Made by a program: the position numbers and the translations under genes. 64,000 nt of DNA, taken from the NCBI RefSeq assembly GCF_001815355.1, contig NZ_KV820375.1:62001-126000 (forward strand). The letters are read 5' to 3'. Position 1 is the first letter of the stretch. Every line of letters starts with the position of its first letter. Shown piece by piece: positions 17,712 through 26,624 of the stretch. A model generated the notes under the pieces. It saw nothing but the letters and a program-made list of their open reading frames with translations. It was not told the origin of the DNA and did no database searches. This DNA is from Haemophilus sp. HMSC068C11. GTDB taxonomy: Bacteria; Pseudomonadota; Gammaproteobacteria; Enterobacterales; Pasteurellaceae.

Positions 17712-18767
17712 ATGAAAAAATTAACCCGATTTCTGACCGCACTTTTACTGACTTTCGCCCTTTTTGCTCACGCAGAAATGGTGGATACCTATGCGTTTAA
17801 AAACCAAGCCGATCGTACTCGTGCTGTTGAACTGGCAAAATCCTTACGTTGCCCACAATGTCAGAATCAGAACTTAGTTGAGTCCAATTCGCCGATTGCT
17901 TATGACTTACGTATTGAAGTCTATAAAATGGTGGATGAAGGAAAAACGAATCAGCAAATTATCGACACAATGACAGCACGTTTCGGTAATTTCGTGAACT
18001 ATAAGCCCCCTTTTCAGTGGAATACCGCACTCCTCTGGTTATTGCCTATTTTGCTATTAATTGGGGCTTTTGCGTTGATTTTATTTTCCACAAAAAAATC
18101 AGAAGACGAACCGAAACAACTTGAAAATCAACTTCATACAGTGCCTAAAGAAGAAAAAAGTGCGCTCAAATTTGAAACCAAATCCGCTATTTGGGTCTTT
18201 GGTATTTTATTGGTTCTTCCTTTAAGTTATTACTTCTCTCTTGATCGTTTTGAGCGTGTTCAGCAAGGTGAAAAAGAGATGATTGAGCTTGCCAATAAAA
18301 AAGCAGATACATCAATGGTGCATCAAAAAGAAGATATGGTGCTCAAAATTCAAAATAAAATTCGAGAAGATGTGAATAACCCTGAGCTTTGGGCTCAGCT
18401 AGGTGATGCCTATATGCAAAATGATGAATTTGATCATGCACTCATTGCCTATAGCAATGCAGAAAAAATTTCAGGCACAACACCCGCGATTTTAGGCCTA
18501 AAAGCGACCGCACTTTATTATCAAGCTGGTCAAAACATCACACCACAAATCCAGCAAATAATGGATGAAGCGTTAAAACAAGATAAACATGAAATCTCGG
18601 TAATCACATTATTGGCGACTGAAGCCTTTAAAAATCATGAAGCCGAAAAAGCCAAAGCTTATTGGCAACAATTATTAGATTCAGGTAATGCTGCCGTGGA
18701 TCGCCGTACTGTCATCCAACGAATCAAAATGATAGACTATTTTGAAAAAGGACAAACCTCACAATAA
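17712..18767 (+). CDS. Fused NrfF (CcmH-type) and NrfG (TPR) cytochrome c maturation protein
   Basis: A 351-residue protein joining two partners of haem ligation. Residues 1-130 are CcmH/NrfF: signal peptide (LTALLLTFALFAHA), the redox motif LRCPQCQNQNLVES (about 45-58) and a membrane segment (ALLWLLPILLLIGAFALILF). A second hydrophobic segment (AIWVFGILLVLPLSYYF) leads to a TPR-type C-terminal half (PELWAQLGDAYMQNDEFDHA, about 218-237) like NrfG/CcmI, which holds the apocytochrome. In E. coli nrfF and nrfG are separate, whereas CcmH is a comparable fusion. It starts 1 base after the thioredoxin stop and ends 3 bases before the next ATG. Confidence 0.9.
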   Translation: MKKLTRFLTALLLTFALFAHAEMVDTYAFKNQADRTRAVELAKSLRCPQCQNQNLVESNSPIAYDLRIEVYKMVDEGKTNQQIIDTMTARFGNFVNYKPPFQWNTALLWLLPILLLIGAFALILFSTKKSEDEPKQLENQLHTVPKEEKSALKFETKSAIWVFGILLVLPLSYYFSLDRFERVQQGEKEMIELANKKADTSMVHQKEDMVLKIQNKIREDVNNPELWAQLGDAYMQNDEFDHALIAYSNAEKISGTTPAILGLKATALYYQAGQNITPQIQQIMDEALKQDKHEISVITLLATEAFKNHEAEKAKAYWQQLLDSGNAAVDRRTVIQRIKMIDYFEKGQTSQ

Positions 18768-18770
18768 GCT

Positions 18771-19973
18771 ATGTCTCATTATTCAGAAAATATCATTATT
18801 GGAGCCGGTGCTGCCGGCTTATTTTGTGCCGCACAGTTAGGAAAGCTGGGCAAACAAGCCACCATTTTTGATAACGGTAAGAAAATTGGTCGAAAAATTT
18901 TAATGTCTGGCGGCGGATTCTGTAATTTCACCAATATGGAAATCACATCTGGCCGTTATATCAGCCAAAATAAACACTTCGTCAAATCTGCCTTAAAACG
19001 TTATACACAATGGGATTTTATTGCTTTAGTCGCTGAGTACGGCATTCCTTACCACGAAAAAGAATTAGGTCAGTTATTTTGTGATAACGGTGCAGAAGAT
19101 ATCGTGAAGATGCTCGGAACAGAATGTGACAAATACGGTGTTCATATTCAACTACGTAGCGAAGTCAGTGATATTGAAGCCGTTGAAAACAACCCTAAAG
19201 TGCGGTTCAAATTAAAGGTAAATGCGGTTGAATGGCAATGCCAGAATTTGATTATCGCCACAGGAGGGCTCTCCATGCCCGGTTTAGGCGCTTCGCCTTT
19301 TGGCTATCAAATTGCAGAACAGTTTGGATTAAATGTGATTCCTCCGCGTGCAAGCCTTGTACCGTTCACATGGCGAGAAAGTGAAAAATTCTACACGGCA
19401 CTATCCGGTATTTCATTAGATGTGGCGGCGACGAATCAGCACAAAACCTTTACTCATCAAATGCTATTCACCCATCGCGGTTTATCTGGTCCTGCTATTT
19501 TGCAAATATCCAATTATTGGCAACCGGGTGAAAGCATTCATTTAGATTTATTGCCTTATAGAGATATTCGCTATCACCTGGATGAAATGCGTCAATCTTC
19601 ACCTAAATTGCAATTAAAGACTGTATTAAGTCGTTTATTGCCGAAGAAATTAGTCGAACTTTGGTTAGAACAAGGCTTAATTCAAGATGAAGTGATTGCA
19701 AATTTAAGTAAAGTGCGGTTAGAAAATCTAGAGAATTTAATCCACAACTGGCAATTCATTCCTAATGGCACTGAGGGCTACCGTACAGCTGAAGTCACGA
19801 TGGGCGGTGTTGATACCCATGAGATTTCGTCCAAAACCATGGAAGCGACAAAGATTAAAGGCCTCTATTTTATTGGTGAGGTACTGGATGTTGTCGGCTG
19901 GTTAGGCGGCTACAATTTCCAATGGGCATGGAGTTCTGCAGCCGTTTGTGCAATGGGGATTGCTGAAAGCTAA
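18771..19973 (+). CDS. HI0933-type FAD-dependent oxidoreductase (YhiN family)
   Basis: A 400-residue flavoprotein. A Rossmann FAD site opens the protein (IIIGAGAAGLFCAAQLGKLG, residues 8-27), followed by the family hallmark GRKILMSGGGFCNFTNM (about 41-57), ATGGLSMPGLGASPFGY in the middle, and a C-terminal FAD contact (GLYFIGEVLDVVGWLGGYN). The family is widespread and its substrate is unknown; it is sometimes annotated aminoacetone oxidase or BaiN-like. It starts 3 bases after the NrfFG fusion, so it is probably cotranscribed with the haem-ligation genes. Two uptake sequences (19198, 19711) lie inside. Confidence 0.88.
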   Translation: MSHYSENIIIGAGAAGLFCAAQLGKLGKQATIFDNGKKIGRKILMSGGGFCNFTNMEITSGRYISQNKHFVKSALKRYTQWDFIALVAEYGIPYHEKELGQLFCDNGAEDIVKMLGTECDKYGVHIQLRSEVSDIEAVENNPKVRFKLKVNAVEWQCQNLIIATGGLSMPGLGASPFGYQIAEQFGLNVIPPRASLVPFTWRESEKFYTALSGISLDVAATNQHKTFTHQMLFTHRGLSGPAILQISNYWQPGESIHLDLLPYRDIRYHLDEMRQSSPKLQLKTVLSRLLPKKLVELWLEQGLIQDEVIANLSKVRLENLENLIHNWQFIPNGTEGYRTAEVTMGGVDTHEISSKTMEATKIKGLYFIGEVLDVVGWLGGYNFQWAWSSAAVCAMGIAES

Positions 19974-19993
19974 TTTTTCTCTGCATTAATTAT

Positions 19994-20010
19994 TTTCATC
20001 ATAAATGAAA
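19994..20010. promoter_or_regulatory. Palindromic operator candidate upstream of the MetE-like gene
   Basis: TTTCAT-N5-ATGAAA, a perfect 6-5-6 inverted repeat 73 bases before the start codon. Its geometry suits a LysR-type regulator such as MetR, whose half-sites contain TGAA/TTCA. Regulator identity is inference. Confidence 0.4.
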
Positions 20011-20082
20011 AAATCATTACTTTGATCATGAAATATCCTTACGTTAAAATCATCATACTAAAATTAAAAAAAGGATATAAAC

Positions 20083-21177
20083 ATGACATCAAAAACACTT
20101 CCCTTCCACGCTGATACTGTGGGCTCATATTTACGTTCTCAACCTTTAAAAGAAGCCCGTGCAAAATTTGCAGCAGGCGAACTTTCGCGTGAACAATTAA
20201 CGGAAATTGAAGATCTAGAAATTGCTAAATTAGTACAAGCACAGTTAGATGCCGGTATTCAAGTGATCACAGATGGGGAATATCGCCGTGCCTTTTGGCA
20301 CATTGATTTCTTAGAAAACCTAAATGGCATTGAAGGTTATCACCCTGAACATGGTTATAAATTTAATGGTGTAGAAACCAAACCTTACAATACTCGCTGC
20401 TGCGGTAAAGTATCTTGGAATCCAAACCACCCATTTATCGAACATTTTAAAAAATTAAAAGACATTGTTGGAGATTGCGGTGTCGTAAAATATACCATTC
20501 CAAGCCCAAATCAATTAATGTATCCAATTCAATGGGATACTGGCGTTTATGCGACACGTGCAGAATTTGCCAAAGATGTTCAACAGGCTTATAAAGATGC
20601 GATCAAAGCCTTCTATGATGCAGGTTGCCGTTATTTACAATTTGATGATGTATATTGGGGATCACTCTGTAACAATCACTTAAAACCTGAATTTGAAGCA
20701 GATAAAGCACAAGCGCTTGAAAATATTCAAGTTGTATTAGCTGCTAAACCAGCTGATATGGTTATCACAACGCATGTTTGCCGTGGCAATTTCCGTTCAA
20801 CCTATTTATTAACCGGTGCATACGATCCTATTGCGGATGCGTTATTTGGCCAAACCCAATACGATGGCTACTTCCTGGAATATGATGATGAGCGTTCTGG
20901 TGGGTTTGAACCATTAAAACACTTTGCCAATAATCCACACAAAGGCCGAGTCGTATTAGGCTTAATCAGTTCAAAATTCCCTGAATTAGAAGATAAAGCG
21001 GCTATTAAATCTCGCATTGAAGAAGCGACTAAATATGTTCCACTTGAACAGCTTTGCTTAAGCCCACAATGTGGTTTTGCGTCAACCGAAGAAGGGAATA
21101 TCATGACGGAAGCACAGCAATGGGCAAAAGTCCGTTACGTTGAAGAAATTGCTAAAGAAGTATGGGGTGAAGATTAA
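20083..21177 (+). CDS. MetE C-terminal-domain-like methyltransferase (YxjG/YxjH type)
   Basis: A 364-residue protein of the cobalamin-independent methionine synthase superfamily, about half the length of MetE and matching only its catalytic barrel. It starts LPFHADTVGSYLRSQPLKEA, has ITDGEYRRAFWHIDF (about 65-79) and LQFDDVYWGSLC (about 185-196), and keeps the zinc ligands: His and Cys in THVCRGNFRSTY (about 229-240) and a late Cys in CLSPQCGFAS (about 325-334). Such stand-alone forms are thought to methylate homocysteine from a donor other than the usual polyglutamyl folate; the donor is unproven. It has AAGGAT before its ATG, a palindromic operator candidate upstream and a terminator behind. 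Confidence 0.82.
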   Translation: MTSKTLPFHADTVGSYLRSQPLKEARAKFAAGELSREQLTEIEDLEIAKLVQAQLDAGIQVITDGEYRRAFWHIDFLENLNGIEGYHPEHGYKFNGVETKPYNTRCCGKVSWNPNHPFIEHFKKLKDIVGDCGVVKYTIPSPNQLMYPIQWDTGVYATRAEFAKDVQQAYKDAIKAFYDAGCRYLQFDDVYWGSLCNNHLKPEFEADKAQALENIQVVLAAKPADMVITTHVCRGNFRSTYLLTGAYDPIADALFGQTQYDGYFLEYDDERSGGFEPLKHFANNPHKGRVVLGLISSKFPELEDKAAIKSRIEEATKYVPLEQLCLSPQCGFASTEEGNIMTEAQQWAKVRYVEEIAKEVWGED

Positions 21178-21226
21178 TTCATTTCATAAAAACATACTGT
21201 TTTTTAACCGCACTTTTGTAATCTGA

Positions 21227-21250
21227 GAGCGTAGCAATACGCTCTTTTTT
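21227..21250 (+). terminator. Terminator after the MetE-like gene
   Basis: Stem GAGCGTA (21227-21233) / TACGCTC (21238-21244), loop GCAA, followed by six Ts. An uptake sequence (21207-21215) lies just before it. Confidence 0.85.
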
Positions 21251-21272
21251 ATTACTTCCTTTCAATAAATAA

Positions 21273-21301
21273 AAAAGCTGATGTTATTCACATCAGCTTT
21301 T
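21273..21301. terminator. Terminator facing the MHS transporter gene
   Basis: Perfect 12-bp stem AAAAGCTGATGT (21273-21284) / ACATCAGCTTTT (21290-21301). It lies 16 bases past the end of the convergent transporter gene and could work on both strands. Confidence 0.75.
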
Positions 21302-21317
21302 CATTATCAATTTGTCA

Positions 21318-22634
21318 CTAGATTTGCGTTAAATCAACGTTTTTCGTTTCTTTTGAGGCTAATAACGCTAACAAGGTTAAGAATGCATTAATGGCTAAAT
21401 AAATCCCCACGCCCATTAAGCCATAAAGTGCATTGATTTTTAATGAAATCATTGCCGCAATGGTTGCCCCGATAATGGATGCAATATTGTAGGCTAAAGA
21501 AGCGCCAGAATAACGTACTTCCGTTGGGAATAATTCAGGTAATAACGCCGCCATTGGACCAAATGTCATGCCCATTAATGCCATACCAATTACTAAGAAA
21601 GCAAATACAGAAGCTGGTGTACCGTTTCCAAGGAATAATGGCATACATAATGCAAAAATTAAAATGCTGACCGTTGTCCAAATCAACCATTTACGACGAC
21701 CGATTTTATCTGCATAAAGACCTGAAATACTAATAAAAATCGCAAAAACGATCGCACTCATTAAAAGTAATCCCGTGAAGGTATTGGCAGGAATGCCTAA
21801 CCCCATAGGATAGCCCGCTTCTGAAAGGGTTGCCGGTGTACGAGAATACGCTTGAGCAAAGGCGGTCATAATATAGAACAAGGAATAGGTTGCCACCATG
21901 ATAAATGTACCAATCACCATTGGTTTAAAGTGTTTAGTGAAAACCACACTCACCGGTGCTTTTAATTTTTTCCCTTTTTCTTCCGCTTCAACGAAGACAT
22001 GGCTCTCATGTAAAGTTAAACGAACATACAACCCAACTAAAACTAAGGCTAAAGAAGAAACAAACGGGATACGCCATGCCCACTCAACGAGGGCTTGTTG
22101 CCCCCAGAAATAGCTCACTAAGAAGAAGGTCGCATTAGCCACAAATAAGCCAATTGGCGCCCCTAATTGAGGGAATGTGCCATACCAAGCACGTTTTCCT
22201 TCTGGCGCATTTTCTGTTGCCACTAAAGCAGCGCCGCCCCATTCACCACCAAGACCAATACCCTGACCGACTCGGCAAATACATAACAAAATCGGTGCCC
22301 AAATACCAATTTGAGAATAAGTCGGCAATAAACCGATAACGACCGTAGATCCGCCCATTAAAACCAAAGAGGCAACCAAGGTTTTCTTACGACCAATCTT
22401 GTCACCAAAGTGTCCAAATAAAGCAGAACCAATTGGACGAGCAAAGAATGCTAAAGCTAATGTCGAAAGAGAAAGCAAATCATCTGAAAGCGGATCGCCA
22501 CTATGGAAGAATTGCGTGTTAAAAACTAATACTGCCGCAGCGGCATAGATATAATAATCGAAGAATTCAATTGCGGTACCCACCATAGAGGCTAAAGCAA
22601 CCTTAAATGGATCATTACGAAGTTGTGAGGACAT
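21318..22634 (-). CDS. MHS-family (metabolite:H+ symporter) MFS transporter, YhjE-like
   Basis: A 438-residue transporter with twelve hydrophobic segments. MHS-family signs are GTAIEFFDYYIYAAAAVLVF (about 15-34), the loop 2-3 motif GHFGDKIGRKKTL (about 74-86), GLGGEWGGAALVATENAPEG (about 126-145), and LPELFPTEVRYSGASLAYN in the second half. It resembles E. coli YhjE. The family contains proline/betaine, shikimate and alpha-ketoglutarate carriers, but the substrate cannot be read from sequence. It lies 53 bases downstream of menH on the same strand; a role in the menaquinone pathway is possible but unsupported. Confidence 0.85.
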   Translation of the reverse strand: MSSQLRNDPFKVALASMVGTAIEFFDYYIYAAAAVLVFNTQFFHSGDPLSDDLLSLSTLALAFFARPIGSALFGHFGDKIGRKKTLVASLVLMGGSTVVIGLLPTYSQIGIWAPILLCICRVGQGIGLGGEWGGAALVATENAPEGKRAWYGTFPQLGAPIGLFVANATFFLVSYFWGQQALVEWAWRIPFVSSLALVLVGLYVRLTLHESHVFVEAEEKGKKLKAPVSVVFTKHFKPMVIGTFIMVATYSLFYIMTAFAQAYSRTPATLSEAGYPMGLGIPANTFTGLLLMSAIVFAIFISISGLYADKIGRRKWLIWTTVSILIFALCMPLFLGNGTPASVFAFLVIGMALMGMTFGPMAALLPELFPTEVRYSGASLAYNIASIIGATIAAMISLKINALYGLMGVGIYLAINAFLTLLALLASKETKNVDLTQI

Positions 22635-22687
22635 TTTGCTTCCTTAAGAGTCAAATAAAATGAAAGGGCTAAATCCTAGCATTTCTC

Positions 22688-23431
22688 TTAAAGTTGAGCA
22701 ATTTTTAATACGATATTTTCTATTTTTTCAGCAAAATATGTCGGATTTTCTAAATGTGCATTATGACCAGCATCAGGAATAATCGTTAAATCAAGTTGAT
22801 TATCCTCTGCCATCTGGCGAAACTTCTGATCTCGTTCACCACAAAAATAAAAAAATGACAGCAAACTTGACCGCACTTTCTCTCGAAAATCAGGCTGTTT
22901 GGCAAGACTAGTGGCTAATAACATATGACCAATATTTGCACCACAATTGGCTTTTCGCTTTTCAATTAATGCCTTATGTTGCTGTTCATTTAAATGAGAA
23001 AAAACAGGTTGTTGATACCAATCTTCGAGCACGGTTTCAGGCTTTTCATGGAAAAAACGCTCAGCCCACATTTCGTCATTGACCAAACGACTTTGTTTTT
23101 CTTGTTCAGATTGTAAACCTAAATTCGCCCCTTCTAAAATGACAGCCTTTAAATGCCCTATTTTTACTCTAGCTTGCAGTGCATAATATTGTGCGATTCG
23201 TCCACCAAGTGAATAACCAATTAAGATATAAGGCTCATCTTTTATGAGATGTTGAATTTGTTCTTCAAGGAACTGAGCGGTTTGCTCAAAATCTTCAACG
23301 GCAACAGCTTTATTCTCTCCATGAAAGGGTAAATCGAGAGAGAAACAACGAAAGTGCGGTAGATTTTCGATGACTTTTTGCCAATCTGATTTCGTACCTA
23401 ATAAACCATGAAGAAAAACAAGATTCATCAT
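22688..23431 (-). CDS. menH: SHCHC synthase MenH (alpha/beta hydrolase)
   Basis: A 247-residue alpha/beta-hydrolase fold protein: oxyanion segment FLHGLLGTKSDW (about 5-16), nucleophile Ser in IGYSLGGRIAQYYAL (about 70-84), catalytic Asp near FYFCGERDQKF (about 188-198) and His in PDAGHNAHLENP (about 217-228). In menaquinone synthesis it eliminates pyruvate from SEPHCHC to give SHCHC. Context supports this over a generic esterase: menD and menF lie directly upstream. Two adjacent ATGs (23431 and 23428) are equally plausible starts. Uptake sequences lie at 22870 and 23352. Confidence 0.9.
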   Translation of the reverse strand: MMNLVFLHGLLGTKSDWQKVIENLPHFRCFSLDLPFHGENKAVAVEDFEQTAQFLEEQIQHLIKDEPYILIGYSLGGRIAQYYALQARVKIGHLKAVILEGANLGLQSEQEKQSRLVNDEMWAERFFHEKPETVLEDWYQQPVFSHLNEQQHKALIEKRKANCGANIGHMLLATSLAKQPDFREKVRSSLLSFFYFCGERDQKFRQMAEDNQLDLTIIPDAGHNAHLENPTYFAEKIENIVLKIAQL

Positions 23432-23478
23432 AATAATGCCATATAAAGAAATCCCCTCTATATAAGAGGGGAAAGAAA

Positions 23479-25185
23479 TTATTCACCAATCACCGCGTGG
23501 CTGATTTGTTCAATCAAGCGCTTATAGGTTGCGCTGCCATCACTTGGGTTTGTTTTGATTTCAATTAATGTCGCACGGCGGCGAGTATAAGCTTGTTTTA
23601 ACACGGAGCTTAAATCTGCCCAGGTGTAAGGCAGGGCATATTTTAAGCCAAACATTGCCGCGACTTGAGAGAAATCACCATTATGTGGCAAGCGATAGAA
23701 CTGCTCTTTCACCTCTTCATCCACCGGCAACATATCAAAGATTGCGCCACCATTATTGTTAATTACAAAAATAATAGTTGGTTGAGTCACATTCTTAAAT
23801 AAGGCTAAAGAGTTTAAATCATAAAGCGTAGACGTATCACCAATCATGGCGACCACTGGTTGATCAGCACCGATACCAATACCTGCAGCCGTTGCTAATA
23901 AGCCATCAATCCCACTTGCACCACGGTTGGTGAAAATCGGATACCCTTCAGGCAATTTGGTTAAAGCATCAACCAAACGTACAAAAAGACTGTTTCCTAA
24001 GAACAAAATACCGTTGTAAGGTAAAACACGTTCAATATGATGTGCTAATGAGGCTTCATTAAGATTGCCACCAACTTGTTGTTCGATAAAGGTTGCACAG
24101 AATTTTGAAAGCGCAAGTGGCTCGAGTAACCAAGGTTTTTGACGCAATGGCGGATGTGCACGCAACCAATGATGTGCTTTGGCGTTAAAGCGAGTTTGCG
24201 TATGGCGATTAGGATCAACTGCATTTTGACTTTGCTCCACCACCCAAAATTCGCCTTGGAACTCCGCTAAGAATTGGTTAATACGTTTACTGATAAAACG
24301 AGAACCAAATTGAATCACGATATCAGCTTGAAGTAATTTTTGCTTTACGGTTTGGTTTGCTAGCCAAATATCCGCATAAGGCATGAGCGGTTCAACACCG
24401 GATTGAATATCCGTCAGCAAAATCCATCCCATGGTATTTGCCCATGAGTTAATACCCATTGCTTGTTCAGGCGTTAATTGCCCTGCCACAATCACACCAC
24501 GTTTTGTACGCCAGCTATCCCAATTCTCATGCATCAACACTTCTTGTTGCAATGGTTGATGATCAACCCAATTTTTAGGCTGACTTAACCAACGTTGAAT
24601 TGGCATTAACCATGGATGACCGTCAATTTCTTGATCCTGGGCATTATAAAGTGGTTCAGCAAAAGGTACATTAATATGCACCACGCCTGGTTGTTGCTTT
24701 TGTTTATAGCAAGCTTGTTCTAACGTAGAAATTAACCATTTCGCTGCATAATCGGCTTGAGGCTTCGGTAAATTGACACTTGCCACTGGGTAATCAGCAA
24801 ACATATTTTGTTGCACGATCGCTTGATTTGCACCACATTCCCACAATTCAGGTGGTCGATCGGCAGTAAGAATAATTAGATTCACGCCTGTTTGGCGAGC
24901 TTCAATAATCGCTGGATATAAATTTGCTGCTGCGGTGCCCGAGGTGACAATCACGGCAACAGGTGCTTGCGTGGATTTTGCAATACCCAAAGCAAAAAAG
25001 CCTAAGCCACGTTCATCAAAGTGACTATGGCACGTTGCTCGAGAGGCATTTTGTAAACGCACAGCTTCTAGCGTTAAAGGTGTTGATCGTGAACCAGGCG
25101 CAATACAAAAGTGACTCACCCCTTGGCGAACCAAGGTTTCTAAGATCACCTTTGACCAACAACGATTAAATACGCTTACAGACAT
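23479..25185 (-). CDS. menD: SEPHCHC synthase MenD (thiamine-diphosphate enzyme)
   Basis: A 568-residue ThDP-dependent enzyme joining 2-oxoglutarate to isochorismate, the second committed step of menaquinone synthesis. N-terminal pyrimidine-binding domain: VSHFCIAPGSRSTPLTLEA (about 19-37) with FDERGLGFFALG (about 56-67). The C-terminal diphosphate domain shows GDTSTLYDLNSLALFKNV and INNNGGAIFDMLP (about 425-470). The length is typical. It starts 6 bases after menF ends, so menF-menD-menH reads as one operon. Confidence 0.96.
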   Translation of the reverse strand: MSVSVFNRCWSKVILETLVRQGVSHFCIAPGSRSTPLTLEAVRLQNASRATCHSHFDERGLGFFALGIAKSTQAPVAVIVTSGTAAANLYPAIIEARQTGVNLIILTADRPPELWECGANQAIVQQNMFADYPVASVNLPKPQADYAAKWLISTLEQACYKQKQQPGVVHINVPFAEPLYNAQDQEIDGHPWLMPIQRWLSQPKNWVDHQPLQQEVLMHENWDSWRTKRGVIVAGQLTPEQAMGINSWANTMGWILLTDIQSGVEPLMPYADIWLANQTVKQKLLQADIVIQFGSRFISKRINQFLAEFQGEFWVVEQSQNAVDPNRHTQTRFNAKAHHWLRAHPPLRQKPWLLEPLALSKFCATFIEQQVGGNLNEASLAHHIERVLPYNGILFLGNSLFVRLVDALTKLPEGYPIFTNRGASGIDGLLATAAGIGIGADQPVVAMIGDTSTLYDLNSLALFKNVTQPTIIFVINNNGGAIFDMLPVDEEVKEQFYRLPHNGDFSQVAAMFGLKYALPYTWADLSSVLKQAYTRRRATLIEIKTNPSDGSATYKRLIEQISHAVIGE

Positions 25186-25190
25186 TCTTC

Positions 25191-26471
25191 TTATTCTCCG
25201 TTATTCTCTGCAAACAGGGAAATGAGCCCTGCCGCTTTACGTTCAATTTCCAACCACTCTTCTACAGGTTGTGAGCCTTCCACAATACCGGCTCCAGCAA
25301 ATACACGCACTTGTTTTTCTTCGATAAAAGCCGAGCGAATGGTGACACAAAATTCTGATAGATGTTGATTCATCACACCTAATGTACCGGCATACCAACG
25401 ACGATCAAAGGTTTCTATTTCAGCCAAAGCTTTCCTCGCTTGCTGCTGTGGTAAGCCTGATACAGCCGCCGTTGGATGGATCGCTTTCAGCAAATCGGCA
25501 TCCGTACAAAGTGCGGTCAATTTTGCTTGCATTTTTCTAATTAAATGCTGCACTTTGCGTAGTGACTTTAATGCGACATCATCAACAGTAATTTGTTCCA
25601 CTAAGTGACTGATATTTTGTGAAATATCTTCAACCACTAACCAGTTTTCATTGAGGTTTTTTTCGTCATTTAACAGCCAATTCGCACGTTCGTCATTTTC
25701 ACTCGGATTATCACTAACAGGTGCTGTCCCCGCAAGCGCTTCCGTGAATAACTGACGATCATCACGTGCAAATAAGCGTTCTGGTGTCGATCCCACAAAA
25801 CAGTTTTGAGCATTATCTGCCCATAAAAAATGGTAACAACCACTATTTTTTGCTTGGCTTGCAGCAAGAAAATCTTTTCCGCTTAGCTCACCCTGAATAC
25901 CAAACACGGTTTCATTTGCCAAAACGAGCTTAGTTAATTCACCCTGTCGAATTCGAGTGAGTGCTTGATTGACCCAGTCACACCAGGTGTCTTGATTCGC
26001 TTTTGGCTCTACACTTTCGATGGTTAATTGATTAAGGGGTGAAAGTGCGGTCATTTTTTCAAATGAATTCAAAATCATTTTTGCCGAATCAAGCTCATTT
26101 GGATCAACAAAAACTAAAACCACTGTCTCACCATTTTGCTGTTCAATTAAAACTTGCGGCAAAATAAACTGACTTTCACCTTGGAACTGTAAACCGCCCA
26201 CTAACGGGAAATTGTGCTCTTGAATAAATTGCTGTGCCAAATTCACATCTGAAAATGACCGCACTTTCCCTACGGCAGCGACGGTTTTATCTTCATCACG
26301 AAAACGTAAATAAAATTGTGGATAAACAAGCTGTCCTTTCATCCATGCCAAAAGATCAACACCCAATTTCATCTTCATCTGAAGACGTGCAATAGCAGGT
26401 TGCTGATCAGTTATCGCCAAAGTTTCAAATTGGCGAATTAGCTCAGATTTAGCTTGTTCTAAAGGGCCCAT
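25191..26471 (-). CDS. menF: Isochorismate synthase MenF
   Basis: A 426-residue chorismate-utilising enzyme converting chorismate to isochorismate for menaquinone. The C-terminal catalytic domain has LVLANETVFG (about 183-192), FVGSTPERLFARD (about 227-239), EALAGTAPVSDN (about 246-257), HPTAAVSGLPQQQA (about 330-343) and RVFAGAGIVEGSQPVEEW (about 396-413), with the metal-binding glutamates. It is first in menFDH and divergent from alaA across about 150 bases. Three uptake sequences lie inside, with a fourth (26510-26518) upstream. Menaquinone is the quinone used by Nrf-type anaerobic respiration. Confidence 0.94.
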   Translation of the reverse strand: MGPLEQAKSELIRQFETLAITDQQPAIARLQMKMKLGVDLLAWMKGQLVYPQFYLRFRDEDKTVAAVGKVRSFSDVNLAQQFIQEHNFPLVGGLQFQGESQFILPQVLIEQQNGETVVLVFVDPNELDSAKMILNSFEKMTALSPLNQLTIESVEPKANQDTWCDWVNQALTRIRQGELTKLVLANETVFGIQGELSGKDFLAASQAKNSGCYHFLWADNAQNCFVGSTPERLFARDDRQLFTEALAGTAPVSDNPSENDERANWLLNDEKNLNENWLVVEDISQNISHLVEQITVDDVALKSLRKVQHLIRKMQAKLTALCTDADLLKAIHPTAAVSGLPQQQARKALAEIETFDRRWYAGTLGVMNQHLSEFCVTIRSAFIEEKQVRVFAGAGIVEGSQPVEEWLEIERKAAGLISLFAENNGE

Positions 26472-26624
26472 GAAAAATAATAAAACACAAAAAAATTAGC
26501 CCATATTCTACCGCACTTTAATACATTCAAAAAATTTTTTTATTAAATCTTTTCAAGATAAGAATTTAAGCGTAAATTAGACACAATTTTTGAATGAAAA
26601 TCTAATTATCATAGGATGTTACTA

